This document shows, in pieces, positions 1 to 8,384 of a DNA stretch of 40,894 bases. Origin of the DNA: Elusimicrobiota bacterium (lineage in GTDB: Bacteria; Elusimicrobiota; Elusimicrobia; UBA1565; UBA9628); assembly GCA_003151975.1 (NCBI GenBank), contig PLZD01000066.1, forward strand, positions 1 through 40,894, written 5' to 3'. Both the position numbers and the translations under genes were made by a program. Position 1 is the first letter of the stretch; the number at the start of each line of letters is the position of its first letter. Below the pieces are notes generated by a model. That model did not search any database, was not told where the DNA came from, and was given only the letters and a program-made list of their open reading frames with translations.

Positions 1-70
1 AGGTGCCGGCTCGTTCATACTATCTTAGTAGTTATGCCGTCCATGCTGCAAAGAGGTTCGGATAGAAAAT

Positions 71-442
71 ATGGGTTCCAGTGAAAATGAATTGGAAGCA
101 CGTGTTCGAAGGCTTGAGGCATTTCTCGACAACGTCATCGGCACTGTTCGAACGGATATTGGAAGTCGATTGAAAGCGAGTTCAATGTTGCTCTCTGTCG
201 TGCGGTCCAAACTTGAGGCAAAGGAGTTGGACAAGGAAGATCGGAAGGCCCTTCAAATTGCCGAACACAGTTTTGAATCGTTAAAGCAGGCAGTCCAGGA
301 TATTCTCGATGCGTATCGAACTTTCAAGTCGAAGGGTGGACCCGGTCCGGGTTCACAGGGGAGTGCGGGCAGAGCCGTTTTGCCGAAAGGACCTCGGCCG
401 AAGCGTTCCGCATCGGCAGCGAAAGAATTTCCAGAAACGTGA
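71..442 (+). CDS. Small hypothetical protein, predicted coiled coil
   Basis: I do not recognise this 123-residue protein. Residues 5-90 are rich in Glu, Lys, Leu and Arg with heptad-like spacing and look like one long helical or coiled-coil stretch. The tail from about residue 88 is Gly/Pro/Ser/Lys-rich and probably disordered. There is no signal peptide or membrane segment. An AAGAGG about 14 bases upstream is a poorly spaced ribosome site. Codon choice differs from the rest of the window, with many A/T third positions (GAA, AAT, TTG, GCA, CGT) where neighbours strongly prefer G or C. This suggests acquired DNA. The gene stands alone and is followed by a strong hairpin at 469-521. It could be a real small gene or an old fragment. 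Confidence 0.5.
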   Translation: MGSSENELEARVRRLEAFLDNVIGTVRTDIGSRLKASSMLLSVVRSKLEAKELDKEDRKALQIAEHSFESLKQAVQDILDAYRTFKSKGGPGPGSQGSAGRAVLPKGPRPKRSASAAKEFPET

Positions 443-468
443 ATTCCAGGACTATGCGGCATAACACC

Positions 469-521
469 GGCTTGAACGGACGGCGGCCATGAGGAGTTCC
501 AGTAGCCGCCGCCGTTCAGCC
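469..521. repeat. Strong imperfect inverted repeat (17-bp stem)
   Basis: The arms TGAACGGACGGCGGC (473-487) and GCCGCCGCCGTTCA (505-518) are complementary apart from one bulged A. They extend outward by GGC/GCC with one bulged T, around a 17-base loop. No T-run follows, so it is not a standard intrinsic terminator. It could act as a barrier or processing hairpin behind the preceding gene, or be a REP-like palindrome. The rest of 443-571 holds nothing else I can name. Confidence 0.6.
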
Positions 522-571
522 ATTCGTTAGTTTGAGCATGAGGCGGCCGAGATAGCAACCATTCCAGCGCG

Positions 572-1204
572 ATGAAAAAAACCTATCTCCTCGCCCTCGC
601 CTGCTTTCTCGCCATGCCATTCACCTTCGTGGGCGGCGGCTTTATCGCCGTCCTCATCAACCCCGAATGGGCTATTCACACCGCCAACTACTCGCGCAAC
701 TTTCACCTGCTGGGCGCGCTCAAGATGGCGTTCCTCTGGGGCGGCTTCGGCCTTACGGGCATCCTGTGGTTCCTGTTGTGCTATTGCCTGATCAGGGCGA
801 AGCGGCGCGCCATCGGCTGGCTCGCGTTCGCCTTTCTCGGCCCGCTCGGCCTTCCTGTTCTGGTGGGGCTGAGCGACGCCGAGCCCTCGGACGGCGACGC
901 CTGGCAGCGCTTCGTCCAGCGCATGGGCCTCGCGAGCCGCATCGCGTTCGAGATTGTTTTCTTCATGGCCGTCTGGACCGTCAGCTATGAGGCGATGGTG
1001 CTCTTGAGAAACCTGCTGATTCTTGGCCAGTCGATGACGACGGGTATGCCGGTCGCGCAGATCGTCGCCCAGCAAAACGCGTCGAGCGGCATGTGGGCCT
1101 TCACGGAGGGCAACGAGGTGATGTTCCTCGTCGTCTTGATATATCTATTCCGGCCGCCCGCCTTCAACCTGCTCGCGCGCCTTCGCGGCGCTATTTGGCC
1201 TTGA
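572..1204 (+). CDS. Hypothetical integral membrane protein
   Basis: This 210-residue protein has about five hydrophobic segments (roughly residues 5-27, 46-72, 78-96, 124-150 and 180-200), so it is an inner-membrane protein. I do not recognise the family. A charged acidic loop, about residues 101-115, separates the third and fourth helices. No Shine-Dalgarno is visible before the ATG. Codon use is GC-rich like the rest of the window, unlike the preceding small gene. Its 3' end overlaps the convergent ilvE gene by 14 bases, so the two transcripts are complementary at their ends. No function is proposed. Confidence 0.7.
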   Translation: MKKTYLLALACFLAMPFTFVGGGFIAVLINPEWAIHTANYSRNFHLLGALKMAFLWGGFGLTGILWFLLCYCLIRAKRRAIGWLAFAFLGPLGLPVLVGLSDAEPSDGDAWQRFVQRMGLASRIAFEIVFFMAVWTVSYEAMVLLRNLLILGQSMTTGMPVAQIVAQQNASSGMWAFTEGNEVMFLVVLIYLFRPPAFNLLARLRGAIWP

Positions 1205-2084
1205 CGGTCTCGTAGACCGGCGTGCCGGTCGAGTTGGCGTACTCGCGGAAGTGCTTGATGAGCTGGCGCGTGACGGGCCCCGCGACGCCCTTGCCGATCG
1301 TGCGGCCGTCGATCTTGACCGCGGAGATGACTTCGGCGCCGGTGCCGGTCAGGAAGACCTCGTCGGCCGAGTAGAGGTCGTAGCGTGGGAAGTTGCGCTC
1401 GACGACCTTGTTGGCGAGCTTGCTCTCGCAAAGCTCCATCGCGACCTGGCGCGTGACTCCCACCAAGATGCCGGCGGAAGTCGGCGGCGTGAAAATCTTG
1501 CCGCGCTTGATGAAGAAGATGTTGTCGCCCGTGCACTCGGAGACGTGGCCGGTCGAGTTGAGCATGATGGCTTCCTGCGCGCCGGCTGCGGTGGCTTCGG
1601 CGCGGGCCATGATGTTCGCCAAATAATTGAGCGACTTGACCGAGGGCGTGACCTGGTCGAGGCCCTTCTGGCGGATCGTCGAAGTGACGAGCGTCAGGCC
1701 CTTCTCGTAGAACTCGTCGGGGTAGAGCTCGATCTTGTCGGCGATGATGAAAAGCGTGGCGCCGCCCTTGCACTTGCGCATGTCGAGGCCGAGATCGCCC
1801 ACTCCGCGCGTGACGACCAGGCGAATGTAAGCGTCCTTGAGGCCGTTGAGGCGCACGGTTTCGACGATGGCCTTCTCGATCTCTTTGAGCGACAGCGGCA
1901 GCTTGAGCAAAATGGAATTGGCCGAGTCCTGCAGGCGCAGGAGGTGATCCTCGAGCCGGAAGATGCGGCCGTTGTAGGCGCGGATGCCCTCGAAGATGCC
2001 GTCGCCGTAGAGTACGCCGTGGTCGAACACGGAGACCTTGGCGTCGTCTTTATCGTAATACTCGCCGTCGATGTAGATCTTCAT
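1191..2084 (-). CDS. ilvE: Branched-chain amino acid aminotransferase
   Basis: This 297-residue class IV PLP-dependent aminotransferase is the usual length for the family. It would interconvert Val, Leu and Ile with their 2-oxo acids using glutamate/2-oxoglutarate, in the cytoplasm. Visible family features are the N-terminal FDHGVLYGDGIFEG stretch (residues 20-33), the catalytic Lys150 in SVKSLNYL, the following EAIMLN and VSECTGDNIF motif (171-190), and a TGTGAEV phosphate-binding motif near the C-terminus. D-amino-acid transaminase and aminodeoxychorismate lyase share the fold, but these motifs and the length favour IlvE. It is the last gene of the seven-gene minus-strand operon that starts at 6661, two bases after the lolD stop, and has only a weak AGG upstream. 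Confidence 0.92.
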   Translation of the reverse strand: MKIYIDGEYYDKDDAKVSVFDHGVLYGDGIFEGIRAYNGRIFRLEDHLLRLQDSANSILLKLPLSLKEIEKAIVETVRLNGLKDAYIRLVVTRGVGDLGLDMRKCKGGATLFIIADKIELYPDEFYEKGLTLVTSTIRQKGLDQVTPSVKSLNYLANIMARAEATAAGAQEAIMLNSTGHVSECTGDNIFFIKRGKIFTPPTSAGILVGVTRQVAMELCESKLANKVVERNFPRYDLYSADEVFLTGTGAEVISAVKIDGRTIGKGVAGPVTRQLIKHFREYANSTGTPVYETVKAK

Positions 2085-2086
2085 GT

Positions 2087-2773
2087 TTATTTACCTATAA
2101 CTCCGTCTTGCATGTGCAACGATCTTGCCGCGTAATCGCGGGCGGATTCGTTGTGGGTTACCATCAGGACGGCGGAGCCTTGGCTTTCGGCCATGGCCTT
2201 CAAGTCTTTAAATACCAATTCTCCGTTGTGCTTGTCCAGGTTCCCGGTGGGCTCATCGGCCAGCAATACCGACGGCTTGTTGATCAGCGCGCGGCAAAGC
2301 GCGGCGCGCTGGCGCTCGCCGCCGGAGACCTGATACGGGAAGCGGTCGCGGATGAGCTTTAGGCCGAGATGGTCCAGCAAATCGACGCCGCGGACCTCGG
2401 CTTGTTCTAACGGCACGCGGCCCGCGATGCGCGCGGGCATCGTGATGTTCTCGAGTATCGTGAACTCGGGCAGAAGCGCGTCGAATTGAAAGACAAAGCC
2501 GATGCGCTCGGAGCGCAGGCGCGCTCTGTCCGGCTCCGGGAGCTGCGCCGCGGATTTGGCCGAGAAAATAATCTCGCCGCGGTCGGGGCGGTCCATGAGG
2601 CCGAGCATGTTGAGGAGCGTCGACTTGCCCGAGCCGCTGGGCCCGAGGATCACGACGAATTCGCCGGCGCGCAGAGCGAGGTCGAGTCCGTTGAGCGCGT
2701 GCACGGCCGTCTTGCCTGTGCCGTAGATCTTGACGAGACCCTTGGCCTCGAGCACGAGCTCGGACTTAACCAT
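2087..2773 (-). CDS. lolD: Lipoprotein-releasing ABC transporter ATPase LolD
   Basis: This 228-residue ABC ATPase powers release of lipoproteins from the inner membrane to the LolA carrier. All motifs are intact: Walker A GPSGSGKST (residues 44-52), Q-loop Gln96, signature VSGGE (149-153), Walker B VLLADEP (169-175) and H-loop His207. The tail after the Walker B (TGNLD) is typical of the LolD/MacB/FtsE group. Its start overlaps the end of the adjacent lolC/E permease by eight bases, so they are translationally coupled and form a complex. FtsE and MacB ATPases are similar, but the neighbour and the lysS context support Lol. Confidence 0.93.
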   Translation of the reverse strand: MVKSELVLEAKGLVKIYGTGKTAVHALNGLDLALRAGEFVVILGPSGSGKSTLLNMLGLMDRPDRGEIIFSAKSAAQLPEPDRARLRSERIGFVFQFDALLPEFTILENITMPARIAGRVPLEQAEVRGVDLLDHLGLKLIRDRFPYQVSGGERQRAALCRALINKPSVLLADEPTGNLDKHNGELVFKDLKAMAESQGSAVLMVTHNESARDYAARSLHMQDGVIGK

Positions 2774-3983
2774 AGTGGATCGCCTCGACGGGATCGACCT
2801 TGGCCGCCTTGGAGGCGGGGTAGACCGTGGCCAGCAGCGAGAGCAGAAGTCCCATCGAGAGCACGGCGACGATGTCCTTGAGCTCTATATCAACGGGCAC
2901 TTGCGAGAGGTAGTAGATATCCGAGGGCAGCTCGACGATGGGATAGGTCTTGATGACCCAGCAGAGCAGAAGTCCGAGGCCCAGGCCCATGACGAGGCCG
3001 GCCCCCGCGATCAAGAAGCCTTCCATCAGGAATATCTTCTTGATCTGCGAGGGAGTGGCGCCCATCGCCTTGAGCAGGCCGACATCGCGCGTCTTCTCGA
3101 CGGTGCGCAGGATGAGAGTTGAGGCGATGTTAAGGGAAGCGACGAGCACGATCAAAGTCAGGATCAGGAACATGACCATCTTCTCGAGCTTGAGCGCGGC
3201 AAACAAAGTGGAGTTCATCTGGCTGTACGTGCGCACGCGGTGCGCGGGCCCGAGCGTCTCCTGTAGTCGCTGGGCGGCCGAGGCGGCTTGCCCGAGGTCC
3301 TTGAGCCGCACGCCGACGCCAGTCGCCCCGGCGTCCACCCCGAAGAATTTCGAGGCGGCCTCGATGCCCGCGTAGCCGGTCGTGCTGTCGTACTCGTAGT
3401 AGCCGGTGTGGAGAAGGCCCGTGACCTTGAACTTCTGCATCTTGGGCAGCATGCCCATGGCTGAGATCGCGCCCTTGGGCGAGACCAGCACCACTTCATC
3501 GCCCACCTCGATGCCCATGTTGTGCGCGAGCTCCTCGCCGAGCACGATTCCTGATTTCTTGCCGTCGTTTAAATGCTCCCACGAGCCTTGGGTCAGGCTT
3601 TTCGCGAGATCGTTGACCTGGAATTCCCGCGCCGGGTCCAAGCCCTTGAGCACGATGCCCAGCGTCCTGTTCTCGAAAGTCAGGATGGCCTGGCCCAGCA
3701 CGAAGGGCGACACGGCTTGGACGGCGGGGTCCTTGGCGGTTTTGGCGAGCAGGTCGTCGGCGCCGAGCTTGCTGTAGACGCCGTAGATCGTGATGTGGGC
3801 CTGCGCGCCTATGATTTTTTTCTCGATGTCGGCCTGAAAGCCGTTCATGACCGAGAGCGTCGTGATGAGCGCCGCCACGCCCACGGTCACGCCCGCGACG
3901 CCGATTAATGATGTGATCGTCGCGAAAATTCCCTTGCGTTTGGCGCGCAGGTAGCGCAGGGCGATGAAGAGCTCGAGGCTCAT
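2766..3983 (-). CDS. lolC: Lipoprotein-releasing permease, LolC/LolE family
   Basis: This 405-residue permease is close to the usual LolC/LolE length. It has one N-terminal membrane helix (about residues 20-48), a large periplasmic domain, and three C-terminal helices forming an FtsX-like domain. The N-terminus SLELFIALRYLRAKRKG and the KTRDVGLLKAMGA motif before the C-terminal helices are characteristic. The chosen ATG at 3983 overlaps the upstream stop as ATGA. An in-frame upstream extension exists but has no membrane-protein character. With a single permease gene here, the transporter may be a homodimer plus LolD, as in many bacteria outside the Gammaproteobacteria, so the C/E letter is arbitrary. 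Confidence 0.92.
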   Translation of the reverse strand: MSLELFIALRYLRAKRKGIFATITSLIGVAGVTVGVAALITTLSVMNGFQADIEKKIIGAQAHITIYGVYSKLGADDLLAKTAKDPAVQAVSPFVLGQAILTFENRTLGIVLKGLDPAREFQVNDLAKSLTQGSWEHLNDGKKSGIVLGEELAHNMGIEVGDEVVLVSPKGAISAMGMLPKMQKFKVTGLLHTGYYEYDSTTGYAGIEAASKFFGVDAGATGVGVRLKDLGQAASAAQRLQETLGPAHRVRTYSQMNSTLFAALKLEKMVMFLILTLIVLVASLNIASTLILRTVEKTRDVGLLKAMGATPSQIKKIFLMEGFLIAGAGLVMGLGLGLLLCWVIKTYPIVELPSDIYYLSQVPVDIELKDIVAVLSMGLLLSLLATVYPASKAAKVDPVEAIHYG

Positions 3984-4336
3984 TTGACCGGAGCGGCGGG
4001 CGCGACCGGCGCGACGGGCTTGGAGGCGAGGCCGAGGATCGAGAACGCGAAGGCCGCGATGACGGCGAGGTCGAGGCCGATCCAGATCGGACGGCCCAGC
4101 GCGGGATGCCAAATCGGGTTGAAGACGAGCGCGACCGCGGCCAGCACGACGGCGTAGCGTCCATTTTGCAGGGCGCGGGCGTAGACGACGCCCCAAAGCG
4201 CGATCGCGCAGATGATCACGCGCAGGATGATATGGTCCTCATGGCCCATGATGCCGCTGGCCGAGAGGAACAAAAACGAGATCCCGATGCCCCGCGCGTA
4301 GCCGTAGTTGATGAGGCTTTGCTTGGTGACGGTCAC
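3980..4336 (-). CDS. Small four-helix membrane protein, DUF6804-like
   Basis: This 118-residue protein has four hydrophobic segments (about residues 14-30, 37-53, 60-80 and 85-105) and a short Ala/Pro/Val tail. The NPIW motif followed by a Trp-containing helix (residues about 74-90) resembles small membrane proteins of the DUF6804 type, which I offer only as a tentative match. The start is a GTG inside GTGA, overlapping the lysS stop by four bases, with a good GAGGAG seven bases upstream. Its end overlaps lolC by ATGA. Being wedged between lysS and lolC suggests co-expression with envelope genes. The function is unknown. Confidence 0.78.
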   Translation of the reverse strand: MTVTKQSLINYGYARGIGISFLFLSASGIMGHEDHIILRVIICAIALWGVVYARALQNGRYAVVLAAVALVFNPIWHPALGRPIWIGLDLAVIAAFAFSILGLASKPVAPVAPAAPVK

Positions 4337-5850
4337 TGTGACTCCTCGCGCTTGAGAGTGGGGAAAAGGATTACGTCGCGAATCGAGGTCTGGCCGGTCA
4401 ACAGCATGACCAGGCGGTCGATACCCACGCCCATGCCGCCCATCGGCGGCATGCCGGCTTCCATCGCCTCGACGAAATTCTCGTCGAGGATGTCGGCTTC
4501 CTGGTCCCCTTCTTCCTTGCGTTGTCGGGCCTGCTCGACGAGCCGCTCGCGCTGGTCCTCGGGATCGTTGAGCTCGGTGTAGGCGTTGGCGTACTCCTGC
4601 CCGGCGCAGAACGCCTCGAACCGTTCCACAATACCTTGTGATCCGCCCTTGAGCTTGGCCAGCGGCGTGATGGCCGTCGGATGGTCGAAGACGAAAGTCA
4701 TCTGCTCGCAGTGCTCGAGGATCTTGGCGTCGAAGACGCGCTCGAAAATCTTGGCCGAGGGCGTCTTCTCTCCCGCGGGGACGCCTATGTTTCCCGCGAG
4801 GGCCAAAAGACCGGCGCGGTTGAAGCCCTTGCCCTTCAAAATGTCGTCGATCGGCGCGCCGCAGTACCTCTTCCATAATTCCGGGAGGTACTCGCGCTTA
4901 AAAGGAGGCTTCACGGAGATTTTCTTGCCGCCAAAATCGACTTCGTCGATTTTGAGGGCCTCCGCGCAGGTGCCCACGATCTCCTCGAAGAGCGCGGCCT
5001 GGCCCTCGTAATCGGAGTAGGCTTCGTAGCACTCCATCATGGTGAACTCGGGGTTGTGGCGCGTGTCGATGCCCTCGTTGCGGAAGATGCGGCCGATCTC
5101 GTAGACCTTGTCGAAGCCGCCGACGATGAGGCGCTTGAGATAAAGCTCGGTGGCGATGCGCAGGACCATGTCCTGGTCGAGCGCGTTGTGGTGCGTCGCG
5201 AAGGGCCGCGCGGAGGCTCCGCCGGCCTGAGAGAGCAATATCGGCGTCTCGACCTCGATGAAGCCGCGGCGGTCCATGACCGAGCGGATCGTCGTGATGA
5301 TCTTCGAGCGCTGAGCGAATTTCTCCAGCGTCTCGGGGCTCGAGATGAGGTCCAAATGGCGGTTGCGATAGCGGACGTCGACATCCTTGAGGCCGTGGAA
5401 CTTGTCGGGCAGCGGCCGCAGGGCCTTCGATAACAGCGTTATCGAAGAGACCGCGACGGTGGCCTCGCCCGTTTTGGTCTTCATGACGACGCCCGCGACC
5501 GAGACGAAGTCGCCCGCGTGCATGTCTTTCTTGACGAAGTTGAAGGCTTCCTCGCCGACCGTGTCCTTCTTGATGTAGAGCTGAATCTTGCCCGAGAAAT
5601 CGCGCAGGTCGGCAAAGATCGTCTTGCCTTGGTCGCGGTAGCGCACCAGACGTCCGGCGCACTCCAGCGTTTGGGCTCCGTGCGAGCCGACTTCGAGCGG
5701 CGCGCAGAGTGCCGCGGCTTGAGCGCAGGTCTGCACGCGCTTGGAGCGCGGCGGATAAGGATCGATGCCGCGGCCTTTGAGCTCGGCGACCTTTGCCTTC
5801 TTTTGCCTGATGAGCTCTTCTAGACCGCCTTCTTCGTCGGGTTCAGTCAC
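4333..5850 (-). CDS. lysS: Lysyl-tRNA synthetase, class II
   Basis: This enzyme charges tRNA-Lys with lysine in the cytoplasm. At 505 residues it is normal for bacterial LysS. It has an N-terminal OB-fold anticodon-binding domain, a motif 2 region with FRNEGIDTRHNPEFT, and a C-terminal motif 3 (GMGVGIDRLVMLL). I chose GTG at 5850 because AAGGAG lies nine bases upstream. A TTG at 5868, overlapping the upstream receiver stop as TTGA, would add six residues but has no ribosome site of its own. It is the third gene of the operon. As I recall, lysS next to lolC/lolD is a recurring gene order in several Gram-negative groups. Confidence 0.96.
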   Translation of the reverse strand: MTEPDEEGGLEELIRQKKAKVAELKGRGIDPYPPRSKRVQTCAQAAALCAPLEVGSHGAQTLECAGRLVRYRDQGKTIFADLRDFSGKIQLYIKKDTVGEEAFNFVKKDMHAGDFVSVAGVVMKTKTGEATVAVSSITLLSKALRPLPDKFHGLKDVDVRYRNRHLDLISSPETLEKFAQRSKIITTIRSVMDRRGFIEVETPILLSQAGGASARPFATHHNALDQDMVLRIATELYLKRLIVGGFDKVYEIGRIFRNEGIDTRHNPEFTMMECYEAYSDYEGQAALFEEIVGTCAEALKIDEVDFGGKKISVKPPFKREYLPELWKRYCGAPIDDILKGKGFNRAGLLALAGNIGVPAGEKTPSAKIFERVFDAKILEHCEQMTFVFDHPTAITPLAKLKGGSQGIVERFEAFCAGQEYANAYTELNDPEDQRERLVEQARQRKEEGDQEADILDENFVEAMEAGMPPMGGMGVGIDRLVMLLTGQTSIRDVILFPTLKREESQ

Positions 5851-5864
5851 AACACTAGTCTCCT

Positions 5865-6271
<407 letters not shown>

Positions 6272-6275
<4 letters not shown>

Positions 6276-6661
6276 TTTCTCGGGTTGAGCATGCCCGCGA
6301 TCAGGTCGCGCAGCTTCTTGGGATCGAAGGGCTTGTCGATGTAGGCCGCCACATTCGGCGAGAGCTCGAAGAGGTCGCGCGTCTCGCCCTTGGCGGTGAG
6401 CACGATCAACGGTATGCCGCGGGTGCGGGGCTTCTCGGCGAGTTTGGCGGAAACGGTGTAGCCGTCCATTTGGGGCATCATGACGTCGAGCACGATGATG
6501 TCGGGTATGAGCGCCTCGGCGTGCTCGGGATCGACGCCGAGGGCGGCCAGCGCGTCGACGCCGTTGTAGGCGGTCATGACCTCGTGGCCCTCCTTCTCGA
6601 GCAGGAACTTTATTAAGGTAACGACGTCCCGCTCGTCATCGACGACCATGATGCGCGCCAT
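6272..6661 (-). CDS. Stand-alone response regulator receiver (2 of tandem pair)
   Basis: A 129-residue receiver domain with Asp8-Asp9, phospho-acceptor Asp59, Thr89 and Lys110 intact and no output domain. It is the promoter-proximal gene of the operon running to ilvE. It resembles the next gene over its whole length, including the expanded loop LGVDPEHAEALIPD and the SPNVAAYIDKPFDPK segment, so the pair looks like a tandem duplication. One could be a phosphate sink for the other, or both could relay to a partner elsewhere. That role is inference. No Shine-Dalgarno precedes the ATG; a promoter -10 element lies nine bases upstream. Confidence 0.9.
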
Positions 6662-6670
6662 TGAAGCGAA

Positions 6671-6699
6671 ATTTTAACAGTTTGGGACTAACCGGTCAA
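6671..6699 (-). promoter_or_regulatory. Promoter of receiver-lysS-lol-ilvE operon
   Basis: On the minus strand, TTGACC (6694-6699) is followed after 17 bases by TAAAAT (6671-6676), a good sigma-70-type match. The -10 ends nine bases before the ATG at 6661, so the predicted mRNA start leaves only a few untranslated bases and no room for a Shine-Dalgarno. Confidence 0.7.
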
Positions 6700-6715
6700 C
6701 GAAGCCGATAGGGGG

Positions 6716-7864
6716 CTAGTAGGGATATTCGATGCCCGTCAGAGGCTTGAAGGCGGGGAGAAACTTCGGGTAGCGCAAGCGCAGGTACAGCTTGGCCGCG
6801 CGCGCGGCATCGGGGTCCTTGATCGCGCCGTAGAGCCGGTCGGCGCCGAGCTTGTTGCCCTGCCAGTCGTAAATGTTGGCGCGGCGCAGCAGGACCCAAT
6901 CAACGAACGGCTCGGTGAGCCGGCGTGACTCGATCTGGTCAAGAAGCTTTTCGACTTTCTCCGGATGGCCGCCCAAGGCCCAGGCCTCCGCGGCGCGATA
7001 GAGCGCCAGCGACCGCGTGTTCTCGCGGATCTCGGGCTCAAGCGCGTCGAGCCAGTTCCCGTCGGGTTCGGCGAGCGCGGCTGCCCGGTCCCACTGGCCC
7101 ATTCTTGCCGCGACATAGGCCGCGCGCAGGCGGTACAGCGGGTTGTGCGGGTAGCGCGTCATGAGTTGCTCCAAGATCGGCGCGGCCTTGACCCACTGCG
7201 CCTCCTCGTCGGAGGAGTAGATCGCGGCGAGAATCGAGAGCGCCTCGGTCTTGGCGAGGTCTCCCTTGTCGGCCGCGCGCTGGAGCTCGGTCAGGCCCAG
7301 CTCGCGGTTGCCGAACTCGCCGAAGAAGATCACCGCGAAAGGCTTGGCCGCCGTCGGGATGCGCGTGCGGAAATAATGGTACATGCCCACGCCGAGATAC
7401 GCGTCCTCGAGCTTCGGGTCGAGCTCGAGCGCGCGGCGCAGATGGCGAATGCTGCGCGTGCCTTCCGGGACGGCTTTGAAGTAGCGATTTTGCGCGACGA
7501 GAAAGCGCGCGTGGAAGCCCTCCGCGGCTCCCAAATAGTAGTAGCTGCGCGCGGGTGCTTGGGCGAGCCATTTCTGGGACTGTTCCTCGGCGCGGCGCAT
7601 GTCGTCTTCGAACGCGGCCAAGGTGGTGGTCGAACGCACCTCTTCCATGATGAGGTGCTGATAGAGCACCAGACCGCGGTAGAACGGTCCCGCGGGATCC
7701 TGGGGGTAGGTTTCGGACAGGCGCTTGGCCGCTGCGGCGGCCGACGAAAGATCGACATTGTAAATCAGGTCGACGAGAGGGAAGATCTCTGAGTTCGGCG
7801 CCCACCGCTCGGCAAGATGTGCCGAGGCCGGAAGCAACAAGGTTGAGAGAAGCCATACGATCAT
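6716..7864 (-). CDS. Exported TPR-like repeat protein
   Basis: A 382-residue protein with a short N-terminal signal-like hydrophobic stretch (MIVWLLSTLLLPASAHA-type, about residues 1-17) followed by an all-helical body. TPR-like helix pairs are visible around residues 40-75, 135-165, 195-225, 235-265 and 285-345, with Ala/Leu/Tyr at repeat positions (for example ALELDPKLEDAYLGVGMY). It probably acts in the periplasm as a protein-binding scaffold. I place the start at ATG 7864; a TTG one codon upstream is less likely. It has no ribosome site and its -10 element is seven bases upstream. It is divergent from ndk. The specific role is unknown. Confidence 0.8.
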   Translation of the reverse strand: MIVWLLSTLLLPASAHLAERWAPNSEIFPLVDLIYNVDLSSAAAAAKRLSETYPQDPAGPFYRGLVLYQHLIMEEVRSTTTLAAFEDDMRRAEEQSQKWLAQAPARSYYYLGAAEGFHARFLVAQNRYFKAVPEGTRSIRHLRRALELDPKLEDAYLGVGMYHYFRTRIPTAAKPFAVIFFGEFGNRELGLTELQRAADKGDLAKTEALSILAAIYSSDEEAQWVKAAPILEQLMTRYPHNPLYRLRAAYVAARMGQWDRAAALAEPDGNWLDALEPEIRENTRSLALYRAAEAWALGGHPEKVEKLLDQIESRRLTEPFVDWVLLRRANIYDWQGNKLGADRLYGAIKDPDAARAAKLYLRLRYPKFLPAFKPLTGIEYPY

Positions 7865-7871
7865 CAACTAT

Positions 7872-7877
7872 ATTTTA
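7872..7877 (-). promoter_or_regulatory. Putative -10 element (TAAAAT), TPR gene
   Basis: On the minus strand TAAAAT lies seven bases before the ATG at 7864. No good -35 is seen. The position fits a leaderless transcript. The call rests on the repeated pattern in this window more than on this site alone. Confidence 0.4.
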
Positions 7878-7893
7878 CCAGGAATTGCCGAAC

Positions 7894-7922
7894 TTGTGCC
7901 CCTGTTCCCGATTTATTAGAAT
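7894..7922 (+). promoter_or_regulatory. Putative ndk promoter
   Basis: TTGTGC (7894-7899), a 17-base spacer and TAGAAT (7917-7922), ending six bases before the ndk ATG. No Shine-Dalgarno lies between, so the transcript would start at or next to the ATG. Confidence 0.5.
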
Positions 7923-7928
7923 TCATCC

Positions 7929-8384
7929 ATGTCCATCGAACAAACCCTCATCCTCATCAAGCCCGACGGCTACGCCCGCCGGCTCACCGGCCTGACCATC
8001 GACCGTCTCGACGCCTCCGGCCTGGAAATGGTCGCGGCCCGCATGGTCAGCGTCTCCGAGAAGCATGCCCGCGAGCACTACAAGTCGCTCTCCGACAAGC
8101 CCTTCTTTGAGAACCTCATCAAGTACATCCGCGGTGAGTTCCACGGCCTCAAGAACCACCAGGTTCTGGCCATGGTCTACCGCGGCGAGAACGCCATCAA
8201 GGCCGTGCGCGCGATCGCGGGCGCGACCAATCCCGAGCAGGCCGCCGCCGGTACCATCCGCGGCTCCTTCGGACGCATCACGACGGCGGGGCAGTTCGAG
8301 AACGTGATCCACGCCTCCTCCGATCCCGGCGACGCGGAACGCGAAGTGAAGCTTTGGTTTAAGCCCGAAGAAATCCTTCCGTGA
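7929..8384 (+). CDS. ndk: Nucleoside diphosphate kinase
   Basis: This enzyme transfers the gamma-phosphate of ATP to nucleoside diphosphates via a phospho-histidine, balancing NTP and dNTP pools in the cytoplasm. At 151 residues it is slightly longer than the common 135-145. The N-terminal LILIKPDGYAR motif and the RGSFGR stretch bind nucleotide. The catalytic His128 sits in the signature NVIHASSD. It leads a plus-strand operon: its TGA overlaps the next gene's GTG start (GTGA). The neighbours (hydrolase, murQ, esterase) have no direct link to nucleotide metabolism. Confidence 0.96.
   Translation: MSIEQTLILIKPDGYARRLTGLTIDRLDASGLEMVAARMVSVSEKHAREHYKSLSDKPFFENLIKYIRGEFHGLKNHQVLAMVYRGENAIKAVRAIAGATNPEQAAAGTIRGSFGRITTAGQFENVIHASSDPGDAEREVKLWFKPEEILP

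Noticed and set aside
3984-4196. N-terminal extension of LolC
   Set aside because: The 71 extra residues are Arg/Pro-rich shadow of the preceding small membrane gene. The ATG at 3983 overlaps that gene's stop and begins the family's normal N-terminus.
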